DNA from: Macrobrachium rosenbergii
Lineage: Eukaryota; Arthropoda; Malacostraca; Decapoda; Palaemonidae
DNA length: 64,000 bases
Reading direction: 5' to 3'
Assembly: GCF_040412425.1 (NCBI RefSeq)
Contig: NC_089762.1
Location: 21,705,647-21,769,646 of the forward strand
Below are positions 22,697-32,577 of the stretch, piece after piece. The notes beneath the pieces are model-generated. The model did no database searches. It was given only the letters and a program-made list of their open reading frames with translations, and had not been told where the DNA came from. Both the position numbers and the translations under genes were made by a program. Positions within the stretch are counted from its first letter, which is position 1. Each line of letters starts with the position of its first letter.

Positions 22697-23023
22697 CCGA
22701 ATTACCCACAGCTGCCTTTGGATTCAAGATTTTTAGTATTCTTGATATACTCTAAGAACTTCAGATATAGATAAATATGACACAGAATGCAACATAAAAG
22801 AAAATATATTTTGTAATACTATAAATATTTTTTAATTTTAAGTTTTATTCAGGAATTTTACATAGTTTTTAAAAATGATTTTCTTTTATACAAATAAGTC
22901 AGTGAGTTGACTGCAATCAAATACCATTTTATCAGAATGTTTCATCATGATTTTCTGAAGTACGAAAAGGCATTTTCATGACACATGACGGTGCCATTGC
23001 GTCTGTTGGCATGGGATGTAACT
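22696..23023. other. No gene; AT-rich
   Basis: Nothing recognised between the GA array and the foldback element. Confidence 0.4.
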
Positions 23024-23898
23024 AATGCCCGCGTCACACATTGGCGATTCAAGACCTCGACCGTCGTAATGGCTGGGTTTGGCGACCGATCAGCATCAGT
23101 CGTGGGCCTCGGGCCTAAAGAAAGTAAAATCAGCTGATTACAACACCACAATATCATACGTAATGAACATTTACGACAGCAATGTGCACGTTAAGATGAG
23201 ATTACGAAAGTGCGTAGTCATATGCGCCAGTCGCCGATGATTCAGGCCATACCCACGTTTACTGTAATGGCTTTTACAGGACAGCGATGTCTGTGAAGGC
23301 ATGACGAGTTATGCCTGACTTAGTTATGTCCCGTGCCAACAGACATAATGTCAGCGTGATATTACGACACAGTTGCGTCGTGCAGCATGACATGGAGACT
23401 TTTGACAGTCGTTGTGACTGAACCGTGTAGGTGCTGTGCAGCCTTGCAGATCCGCCATCACTTGGCGGACGTTGTCAAACTCCGTGACGCGGTCACGAAC
23501 CATGCCGATTGTTGCCGATTTGGTAGTAACTACAGCATTACCGCGTCGTAATGAGCAAATCATGACAGTCGCGGCCTTGAATTGCCAATGTGTGATGCGG
23601 GCATGAGTCGGGCATAAATTGTCATGCCTTTTGGATGTCGCCGTCCTGTAAAAACCGTTAAATGTGGGCATGGCCTGAATCATCGGCAACTGGCACGTAT
23701 GATGACTCGTGTTCGTAATCTCATCTCAACGTGTGCACTGCTGTCAAAAATTTTCATTACAAAGACGTCATGGTGTTGTAATCGGCTGACTTTTATTTTT
23801 TTGAGGCCCAAGGCCTGCGACTGATGCCGATTGGTTGCTAAACCCAGCCAGCATGATGGTCGTGGTCTTGAATCGCCAATGTGTGACGTGGGTATAAC
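23024..23898. mobile_element. Foldback-type element with ~295-bp inverted arms
   Basis: Arms 23024-23320 and 23604-23898 are reverse complements at roughly 80% by eye, starting AATGCCCGCGTCACACATTG. The 283-bp centre contains an inverted copy of the unit at 21361-21612, with its own GCCCGC terminus near 23600. Long inverted arms around a short centre is the foldback pattern. No transposase is encoded, so any movement would depend on another element. Confidence 0.8.
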
Positions 23899-24034
23899 CC
23901 ATAAATCCTTTACTCTCTTATTTATGTTACTGTATATGCTACACCATTCTTGTTTATATTTTTACCATATTTTCTCATTTTTTATTCTTTCAAACCACAA
24001 GATAAATGCAATCATGTGCATAGGGTACAAAAAC

Positions 24035-24118
<84 letters not shown>
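24035..24118. repeat. (GA)n microsatellite
   Basis: About 84 bp of GA, one interruption. Confidence 0.95.
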
Positions 24119-24120
<2 letters not shown>

Positions 24121-24386
24121 AGCCGAGATGAAAAATCAAGTGATAAAATATTCCCTTGTGTACTGTTGTGATATATGTAATATTCATACTTGTAGTCAAG
24201 TAAACTTGTAATGAAATATGGCACAGTAAATCAAGCAAAAAAAAAAAAAAAGAAAAATGGCAACAAGTACGTACGTATGAACACACTGGATGGCGTTGTG
24301 AACTTCCTGGAGTTTGGTTTCCTGTTTTTATATTTGTGATGCAGTAATTCAAATTTTATTGAAGGATATGTACAGTACTGAGATTC

Positions 24387-24389
<3 letters not shown>

Positions 24390-24460
<71 letters not shown>
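24390..24460. repeat. (GA)n microsatellite
   Basis: About 70 bp of GA; a short (CA)n lies nearby at 24503-24525. Confidence 0.95.
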
Positions 24461-24466
<6 letters not shown>

Positions 24467-25227
24467 AACTGAGGTAAGTTTACATGGAAGACTAAGTACA
24501 GTCACACACACACACACACACACACTCCTTCACAATTTCATTTATATTTTGTACTACAGTATTCTCATTTGCACTACATTTTCACTGTATTTTCCCATTT
24601 TTTATTTTACAAACCAAAAGATAAATGCAATCATGTGTGTAGGGTACATATGTATGCATGCACTATTTGATGTCATCTGTGAACTTGCTACAGCCTATTT
24701 GGTGCTGGCTTGCCTGCACACGAAATTCACATTTTAAATATTTTTACAGTGATTAGGGATGAAATATAAAAGTGATGAAATATTCTCTTGTGTACTGTCA
24801 TATGTGAGATAATCATACTTAAAGTAAAAAACATGCAATGCGATATGGTACAGTAAATCAAGCAAAGAAAAAAAAAAGGCAACACGTAAATATGTATGCA
24901 GGCACTCACTGGATGGTGTCTTGAACTTCCTGGAGTTTGTTTGGTTTCCCGTTTTTATATTTAAGATACAGTAATTCATATTTATTAAAGGATATGTACA
25001 GTACTGTACTGAGATATAGTACGAGAGAGAGAGTGTGAGAGAGAGAGAGAGCGAGAGAACAATAGTATCGCATACTCTTTTACTATTTATTTATATTTTA
25101 TGCTACAGTATCCTCATTACATAATGCTTTTACTGCATTTACTCATTTATCAACCACTATTTAGTAGTGTTTTTAGAATGAACTTGCTTTGAACAGTCAT
25201 CATCGAGAAAAAATAAGTATAGCTTAG

Positions 25228-25481
25228 TTTTACCAGACCACTGAGCTGATTAACAGCTCTCCTAGGGCTGGCCCGAAGGATTAGACTTATTTTTACGTGG
25301 CTAAGAACCAATTGGTTACTCAGCAACGGGACCTACAGCTTATTGTGGAATCGAACCACAATTATAGGAGAAATGAATTTCTATCACCAGAAATAAATTC
25401 TCTAACTCTTCATCAGCTGGCGGTAGGAATGAACTCCGGCCCATCGAATGACGGTCTGAAGCTCAACCAACTCGGCCAACA
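25228..25481 (-). mobile_element. tRNA-derived SINE common in decapods
   Basis: On the minus strand the head has an A box GGCCGAGTTGG (25467-25477) and a degenerate B box GAGTTCATTCC about 40 bp on, as in tRNA-derived SINEs. The body includes 'aaccaattggttactcagca' and 'agaaatgaatttctatcacc', phrases I recall as widespread in decapod genomes. Non-autonomous; would be transcribed by RNA polymerase III. The B box changes suggest it is old. Confidence 0.75.
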
Positions 25482-25805
25482 AAGGGCTATAATCGAGAAT
25501 GCCATATGTACTAAAAGATGTAGACACAGGGTGCTGTAATGTAATACACAAACACTGTACAATCACTACCTGACTTACGAACGAGTTACGTTCCAGATGC
25601 CCATTCGTATCTTGAATTGTTCGTAAGTTGGTTTTTAATATGCAGTGCATAATTTTTGTTGATGTTTACATTCTCAAATTAACTCAGGAGTCACAGATTA
25701 TACTATTTTCACTGTAGTTTTAAATCATGCAGTATTATGAGGAATTACTTTGGGTGTTAGAAAGGTAAAAAGAAGAAAATAAAATTTTGATTCATGCAAT
25801 TTTAT

Positions 25806-26548
25806 GTGAACCCCAACTATTCGCGGTCTTGTAATTCATGGACTACCAATTCGTTCATTTTTCTGTGGAACTTATCCCAAATTATTCGTGAATTTATGAT
25901 AAAAAATTATTTACTAATTTTCAATATTAATACTGTACAGTATTAAGATTAATAAGATAAAATATAATAATAATAATGCTGTACCAGTAATAATACAGGT
26001 GACAGTAAGTACAGTACTAATTTTCAAATATTAATAAGATTAAATAATAATAAAAATAATAATACAGTAATAACAATACTGCACCTATAATAATAGTAAT
26101 AAGATTAAATAATAACTCAGAGAGAGAGAGAGAAATTTGTGGAAAAAACTGATTTTTAGCTATGGCTGGTAAAAACCTGGTTCTCTCCCTTCCATAGGTT
26201 CAGGAGGGAACCCCTTATAGCGAACCCTGTTGCTAGCTCATCTCCTATCCTGGTTTTTTTCACCCGTTATAGATATGATGTTCAGAAATGATAGTAAAAT
26301 GACTGAAATCACATTAAAATTATATTAAAGTAATACTGAAATTATATTAAAATGATATGTAAGTGTTTTAGGATGATAGTTCATGGTATATTTGGCGTTT
26401 GAACTATTAAAATAGGCAGTTATAAGCATTTTTTGAGGGGAGGTCTTTGGTGTTTGAAAGATTAAAATAGACGGTTATAAGTGTTTTTAGAGGGGTGTCA
26501 AGTATTTGCGGATTATAGCTATTCGCGAATACTGGGGGTCAACTGTAC
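25806..26548. mobile_element. MITE with GAACCCC..ATTCGCG ends
   Basis: Left end TGAACCCCAACTATTCGCGG; right end ATTCGCGAATACTGGGGGTC, an imperfect inverted pair. The ends resemble the Tigger terminus at 4278, so this is probably a Tigger-derived non-autonomous element. The interior is AT-rich with ATAATA repeats and a small GA run at 26117-26132. No open frame recognised. Confidence 0.65.
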
Positions 26549-27441
26549 TATGATCGGGTATTCTCGTGATTGTAAAAAGAATAATGGTAGTTAATCACAA
26601 GAATACTCGGATCATCAGGGAAGGGGATAAAGGAACAGGTTCTTCTTCTTCCTCGAGTTCTTCTGTTCTTTGCAAAAATTCTTACCAGCAGAACAGGCAC
26701 GCAGAGCAAGAATTAAACTTAAGGGTGGCAAAAAGGAGCACTCCAAACACATTTTTAACTTGTGACCCTGTCTGTTTGTATCTATGAATGTTACATGAAT
26801 GTTCGTAAGTTAGGTGGTGACTTTTACAAACTGAACAAATTACATTTTTGGTAGATTGTATTAGGCTAAGCTTTCAAACAAGATTACCAAATTTATGACT
26901 GGTGTAGCAAATCATAACCATCTCCCGTAATTAACAACCACTTACCAAAGAACTGACATAAACAACATTAAGCATGACATAAGCATGCATATTGGGAAAC
27001 AGCTGTTTTGTGATTTTGAGAGATTTAACTTTAAACCTACAATATGTTAGTTTACCTCTGTATACCCATTTTACATTTATGTACAAAAATAAAAATAATA
27101 ATTCCATTAATACAACAGTTTCTTTTAACAATTAAAAAATATTCTACTAATTCTTTCCCTAGTAAGGTCAATCAGCTGATTCTGAGAATGTAAACTTTAC
27201 ATATGGCGGATGGACAGTTGGTCTTTTTTATACATATTGCAATGTTGATGTAAGATCATACAGTAATACAGTATAAATGGATTCTGTAAGTAAAATAACA
27301 GTTTCATTACCATTACCCCTATCTTAAATACAGCTGTAATAGCCTATGTGACTTATGCAAATGGATACTGCAAGTGTAAACCTAGGTTATCCTAGGTCAA
27401 TAGTTCACACATACACATTTTGTATCTCATGTATGGTAATA
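26549..27441. other. No recognisable gene
   Basis: An open frame at 26566-26787 has a Ser run and no recognised domain. An AATGTTCGTAAGTTAGGTGG string near 26797 resembles the sequence near 25610, perhaps another MITE end. Confidence 0.45.
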
Positions 27442-28506
27442 GCCTTTTGCATAACGTTTTCAGTTTAAAGTGTAATGGTTAGTGTTTGCAAGCATACTGA
27501 GTGTTTACAGTTATATGGTACTGACAGTGTTACGTGAGGAAGGGTAAGGAACTGCCCTTGAAGACCCTAGATTTTTTAATCACCATTTTCTGGATTTTGC
27601 CATTCTCTGATGGGTCCTTATCTCTATTAATCCGGATAATTGAAGGATTACTTATACAGTTGCCTGAATAAAAGCATTTCAACAAAACAAAATAAAACAA
27701 ATTGATACAAGATACAGGAAAAATGTTGGTTTAAAAAGTATCCTTTATCCTAACAGGCTAATACTAACATTTACTTATTCAAAAGTGCTGATAATATTAT
27801 CAACCAAATAATTTATACATCCATGTTATAAAACTCAAGAAATGAAACTTCCTTTTTGGCTAAAAGGAATGCTTAAGTAGGTCTTTTTTTCAGGAAATTA
27901 TAATATTAGTAGAAATAATTACATGAGTGTTTTGAAACTACCATTTAAAGTATTTCATCCTTTTGCCTTTTGCATAAAGTTTTCAGTTTAAAGCGTGATG
28001 GTTAGTGTTTATAAGCACACTAAGCGTTTACAGTTATATGGTATTGACAAGGTTAGGTGAGAAAGGGTACGGAGTTGCCCTTGCAGACCCCTAGTGTTTT
28101 TTACTCATCATTTTCTGGATTTTGCTATTATCTGATGGGTCCTTGGCTCTATTAATCTGGATAATCGAAGGATTCCTTATGTGAAATAACAGTCCAAGAA
28201 CAGTCGCCTTGAATAAAACCATTTCAACAAAACAAAATAAAACAAACTGATACGAGGTATAGGAACAATGTTGGTTTAAAAGTATCCTTTAGCCTATCAG
28301 GCTAATATTAACATTTCCTTATTCAAAAGTGCTGATAATAGTATCAATAACAAAAATGTATACATCCATGTTATAACAATCACGGAAATGAAACTTCCTT
28401 TTTCAATAAAAGAGATGCTTAAGTGGGTCTTTTTTTCAGGACTCTGTAATATTAGTAGAAAGAACTATATGAGTGTTTAAAAACTACCATTTAAAGTATT
28501 TCATCC
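27442..28506. repeat. Tandem duplication, about 523-bp period
   Basis: 27442-27960 and 27965-28506 align along their whole length from GCCTTTTGCATAA to CATTTAAAGTATTTCATCC, with scattered substitutions and small indels. Each contains GGATAATTGAAGGATTACTT or its variant, which resembles a DNA-transposon terminus. No open frame. Confidence 0.9.
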
Positions 28507-29326
28507 TGGAAGACAAACACACACCAGTACCAATCAAACTTTATCAGTGTAAGAAATAACTACCTGCAGCTACATTCTTTTTTAAATGTGTAGCATTGGG
28601 CCAGCTGTAGCCTTCAGCTTAGGGGCATTTGTTAGGTGATAATTTAGTGGTTCATGTTAATGATTCTTTAAAAAATGATGTGAGAAATGAATGGAGGAAA
28701 TCCTTACATTTTATACGCTGACTATCCTTTCCTCTGCAGTCAATAACCCATCTTTTACACAAATCTGGATCATTAGGAAATCTGTACAAAGACATTTTTT
28801 TACTGTGCTGAAACTGATTAAAATACCAAAAACTAAGGCATGTGGCATCTTAGCTCTCTATTAGGAGAGCTGGCAGCAACTTATTCTATCCGGGCCTGTG
28901 GGGGGCATGACTGTTATCAAGCACCAATGTGATGTCACTGCACAGGAAAAGCTGGAACTCATCTGCAAGTGATCCCACCTTATCTTATTCCACCCTGGTA
29001 TACAAAATATCTAAAAGATTTCGGAAAATTACATTCAAAATGTTAACATGCAATATATACTAAAATCCCAACATAGACAAAGGAAAAAAAAAAATGGTGT
29101 TGACATTACATTGGATTTTTATAAACACCCATTAATAACAGAATAGTCTTCCTCAGTGTAAAATGGCTCCAGTCACACTAACTTGAAATATACTGTAAGG
29201 AGAAACAACCCACTGCAAAAGGCCAGCTTGGGTTCCACTGGCTTGACAAGGATAGAAGGTATCATCCCACTGTAAGACTCCCTCACATTTGGCTGTGGGG
29301 CTCTGCTTCACATGATAGAATAGAAT
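28507..29326. other. No recognisable gene
   Basis: No open frame of note. GC content rises near 28880-29300. Nothing assigned. Confidence 0.4.
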
Positions 29327-29641
29327 AGATTCTATTCTATAGAATATAGAATTTAGGCCAAAGGCTAAGCACTGAGACCTATGAGGTCATTTAGTGCTGA
29401 AAGGGAAATTGAAAGTAAGAAGGTTTGCAAAATGTAACAGGAGGAAAACCTTGCAACTGCACTGAAACAACTGTTAGAGAGGGTGGAAAGTCAGATGGAA
29501 GAGAATATTTGAACACAGGTACAGTAAAAGGAATGAAAGGGGTTGCACTAGGGGCTGAAGGGATGCTGCAAAGACCCTTAAGTAATTCCTACAGTGCACC
29601 ACTTGAGGAGCACTGACAGCACTATCCCCCCTTAGGGGCTT
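29327..29641. repeat. Dispersed ~310-bp repeat common in decapods
   Basis: Carries 'gaatttaggccaaaggctaa', 'cctatgaggtcatttagtgc', 'gtaacaggaggaaaaccttg' and 'acagtgcaccacttgaggag'. I recall these phrases, in this order, as a high-copy repeat in shrimp, crab and crayfish sequence. Class uncertain; no tRNA boxes seen. The open frame inside is not thought to be coding. Confidence 0.6.
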
Positions 29642-29699
29642 CCCATGATTACAGTACTGCTGTTTTCCCTATTACTGTACTGTCATGTTCCATTCATTA

Positions 29700-29868
29700 T
29701 TTTGTTCATGACACTTACCTGCCAGATATATATATAGCTGTATTTCTCCGAAATCCGACAGAATTTCAAAACTCGCGGCACACGCAGTGTGGCCAGGTGG
29801 TTAGTACTCATTCCCGCCGCTGGGAGGCGGGAATTGGGAACCATTCCCATTTTCTATTCAGATTTTCT
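29700..29868 (+). repeat. Left inverted terminal repeat, DIRS copy 2
   Basis: Starts TTTTGTTCATGACACTTACC. The reverse complement is at 35933-36097 with few differences. It contains CATTCCCGCCGCTGGGAGGC. Confidence 0.92.
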
Positions 29869-30039
29869 CTGTCGCCGGTACTGTTAACATCTGTTACAGT
29901 ACCTCCGCCTCTGGATTTCGTTAACTTGCTTATTCCCACTTAAGTATTCTCTTGACTTTTGGTTTTGATTCTTGGACTGTGGATTGGCACACGCTTTTTC
30001 TGGACTGTTGTGGATTTTGCTTATGACCTCTCTTTAAAT

Positions 30040-31158
30040 ATGTCTGGTTCTAGTTCTGCTAGTTTCCGTGTATGTTGCATGAGTGATTGTAAGGTGAGGC
30101 TACCGAAAGCTTCGGTAGACCCTCACTCGGTTTGTTTGAGGTGTAGGGGGCATGTTTGTCTTATAGATGATCGATGTAAGGAGTGTGAACCTTTATCGGA
30201 TGCGAGCTGGAAGTCTTATGATTCGTATGTTCGCAAGTTGGAGCGTGACAGGGTTAGGAGGTCTTCCTCCAGGAGTGTGTGCAAGAGTCAGGTTATTTCC
30301 TCTCCTGATAATCCTAATGTAGTTGATGTTGCACCTGTCCCTGTGGTTTTGCCTTCGGGCCCTGATGTTGTGTCTGTGGAGGGTTCGGCCCTGGCGCAGA
30401 TCATGAGTTCTATCCGTGCGCTCGAGAACAAAGTGACATCTCTCCAAAGTGCTGTGAAGTGTAGTGCTCCCCCCAGTGTTGTGGAGGGGGCGTCAGATCG
30501 GCCCCATAATGCTTCTAGGCCTGGACCGCTGTCAGACTCCCAGGACTCAGGGAGAAGGCATGTCGAAAGCCGCAAGAAGGTTACGGGGGCTTCCCACCGA
30601 TCTGACGTCCCTTCGGCAGGTCCTGTTGTCGCTTCCCAGGCTGCCAGAGATCGTGCTTCGGCGCGCATTCTCAAGGACTGCTTTTCGTCCTCCGAGGCGT
30701 CCTCCCCGCGCAAGGGGTGGAATTCTCGTAAGGACTCTCGTCCTCTCAAGAGGAGCTGTGTTCAAGAGGACGCTTCTCGTCAGTCTTCTTCGTCGGCTAG
30801 TTATTTTGAAGCTTTTCCACCGCAGAAGAGGACTAGGATTTCGTCTGATGAGGATGTTTCGGAGCGCCCCAGTCGCTCTAAGGAGAGAACCTTTCTTGCT
30901 CCTGTGAGGAAGAAGAAGGCGTCCCCTCGCCCATCGTCTTCCCATAGGATTGTCTCTCCTCCCAGACATGATTCTTCTCCATCTAAGAAGATTTTGTTGG
31001 AGATGCAGCGGCAGTTGTCTTCTCTTATTGCAGAGAAGGACTCTGCTCCTCGTCGTCGCAAGGACTTGACTTTGCCTGTCAAAAGATCAAGGAAGTCTCC
31101 TTCTCCTGCTCCGCCAGTCGTCTCCTTCGCCTGTGTCGCCGCCTTGTCGCCCTGTTAG
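30040..31158 (+). CDS. DIRS copy 2 Gag, N-terminal part
   Basis: ATG at 30040 is preferred; the open frame extends upstream only through non-ATG codons. Near the N terminus lies a Cys/His cluster C-C-x3-D-C ... D-P-H-x2-C-x2-C-R-G-x2-C ... R-C-x-E-C, which could bind zinc. It is followed by a charged Ser/Arg-rich region. A stop at 31156 comes after a likely frameshift near 31100, where Ser/Pro-rich coding passes to another frame. Gag would package element RNA; the function is inferred from position. Confidence 0.75.
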   Translation: MSGSSSASFRVCCMSDCKVRLPKASVDPHSVCLRCRGHVCLIDDRCKECEPLSDASWKSYDSYVRKLERDRVRRSSSRSVCKSQVISSPDNPNVVDVAPVPVVLPSGPDVVSVEGSALAQIMSSIRALENKVTSLQSAVKCSAPPSVVEGASDRPHNASRPGPLSDSQDSGRRHVESRKKVTGASHRSDVPSAGPVVASQAARDRASARILKDCFSSSEASSPRKGWNSRKDSRPLKRSCVQEDASRQSSSSASYFEAFPPQKRTRISSDEDVSERPSRSKERTFLAPVRKKKASPRPSSSHRIVSPPRHDSSPSKKILLEMQRQLSSLIAEKDSAPRRRKDLTLPVKRSRKSPSPAPPVVSFACVAALSPC

Positions 31159-31163
31159 CTCTC

Positions 31164-32387
31164 TTGTTCCTCGTCGTGACGCTTCGTCAACATGACGCCG
31201 CGCGAGCTTCTTCCCGAGACGCCGGTAGCCGCTCTTCAGGACGCTTCTGTGCAGGACGCTCGACAGGGACGCTCTTCCGGTTTTTGGGCGTGACGCCAGT
31301 GTCCGACGCTCTTCAGGACGCTCTCCAGGACGCTCCTCAGGACGTCCCTTCGATTGCTCTTCAGGACGTTACGGAGCATTCTCTTTCGTCTGAGAAAAGA
31401 AGATCTCTTCTTCGTATCGGACCTCAAGGCCTTCGTTCCCCTAAGGTGTTGGGTGACTCGGTTGCTTCTCCGGCTGTGGCGGGAGAGGTTTCTGGCGATT
31501 CGGATCCTGCTGACGTCGAGCCCTCGTCTGCTTCCTCTTCTTCCGATTATCAAGTTTTGACCGGCTTGCTTAAAGACTTGTTCAGGGACAAGTTTAAACC
31601 TTCGGCTCCTCTCTCTCCTCCTTCTCAGTTAGCTTCCTCCAAAGCTAGGAGAGCGCCGGGGTTTTTGAAGATGACTTCTTCGTTGGCGACCAAGAGGGCT
31701 TTCAAGAAAGTCAACGTGTGGATGGAGGAACGGAAGTCCCATGGCAAGACCTCTTTCGCTGTGCCTCCGTCTAAGCTTTCAGGCAAGGCTGGTATGTGGT
31801 ATGAGACGGGAGAAGATCTCAGCCCTAGAGTTCCTTCCTCTTCTCAAGGGGATTTCACCAGTCTTGTCGACGCTTCCAGAAGGTCACATCTGCCTACTGC
31901 TAAGGTTTCTTGGACCTTGTCAGAGACAGACCATCATCTCAAAGGTCTCTTCCGCACCATGGAGGTGTTTAATTTTTTGGACTGGTGCTTGGGAGCCTTA
32001 GATCTTAAGCTTCGAAGCTCGGATTCAATTACCCTGGGGGAGCTCTCTAGCGTCCTTAACTGTATGGACAAGGCAGTTAGGGATGGATCTGAAGAACTGG
32101 CGTCTCACTTTGGTACGGGCCTCTTAAAGAAGAGGGCCTTGTTTTGTGACTTCACAGCTAAGTCTGTCTCTCCTTCGCAAAGGGCAGAGTTATTGTTCGC
32201 CCCTTTGTCTAACCATCTGTTCCCCCAGTCTTTGATTCGGGACATTTCCGCAAGTCTTAAGGAGAAGGCCACGCAAGATCTGTTGGCTCATTCTTCTAGA
32301 CGTCCTCCAGCTCCTTCTTCTTCTTCTGCTTCAGTTTTGTCCTCCAGGAAGAAGAAGCCCTTTCGCTGGAGGAACTTCTTCCTCTAG
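31164..32387 (+). CDS. DIRS copy 2 Gag, C-terminal part (frameshifted)
   Basis: The open frame begins without a true ATG (TTG) and overlaps the region where Gag shifts frame, so this is the continuation of Gag rather than a separate gene. It starts with short repeats of A-L-Q-D / A-P-Q-D type. A long helical part follows, including L-L-K-D-L-F-R-D-K-F-K-P-S and L-L-F-A-P-L-S-N-H-L-F-P, both also found in DIRS copy 3 (there F-F-V-E-N-F-G-D-S-F-K-P-S and L-L-F-A-P-L-S-K-D-H-L-F-P). It ends in a Lys/Arg-rich tail. Confidence 0.75.
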   Translation: MFLVVTLRQHDAARASSRDAGSRSSGRFCAGRSTGTLFRFLGVTPVSDALQDALQDAPQDVPSIALQDVTEHSLSSEKRRSLLRIGPQGLRSPKVLGDSVASPAVAGEVSGDSDPADVEPSSASSSSDYQVLTGLLKDLFRDKFKPSAPLSPPSQLASSKARRAPGFLKMTSSLATKRAFKKVNVWMEERKSHGKTSFAVPPSKLSGKAGMWYETGEDLSPRVPSSSQGDFTSLVDASRRSHLPTAKVSWTLSETDHHLKGLFRTMEVFNFLDWCLGALDLKLRSSDSITLGELSSVLNCMDKAVRDGSEELASHFGTGLLKKRALFCDFTAKSVSPSQRAELLFAPLSNHLFPQSLIRDISASLKEKATQDLLAHSSRRPPAPSSSSASVLSSRKKKPFRWRNFFL

Positions 32388-32577
32388 ATCGTCTCCATGA
32401 GGAAGAGGTTTCACCAGAGGAGCGGCCCCCTCTAAACCTAGGGGAAAAAGTGACTCCTTTCACCTCCAGACACCTGTAGGAGCCAGGCTTCTTTATTTTG
32501 CGGGAGCCTGGAGAACGAAAGGGGCGGACGCATGGTCACTAACTGTTATAGAGAAGGGTTACAAGATCCCCTTTCTC

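Larger units (their letters stand above)
23925..25080. repeat. Tandem 550-620-bp units each carrying a (GA)n array
   Basis: Units share a 'tttatattttt...tacagtat' start (about 23925, 24540, 25068), 'aaaccacaagataaatgcaa' (23993) versus 'aaaccaaaagataaatgcaa' (24612), 'aaggatatgtacagtactga' (24362 and 24988), and a GA array near the end. A further relative of the middle part lies at 21190-21250. Arrays: 24035-24118, 24390-24460 and 25022-25058. Confidence 0.8.

Noticed and set aside
29425..29616. 63-residue coding gene
   Set aside because: Lies wholly inside a dispersed repeat and has no domain.
30288..30969. Long minus-strand open frames opposite DIRS Gag
   Set aside because: Shadow frames of the Ser/Arg-rich Gag coding strand; no motif.
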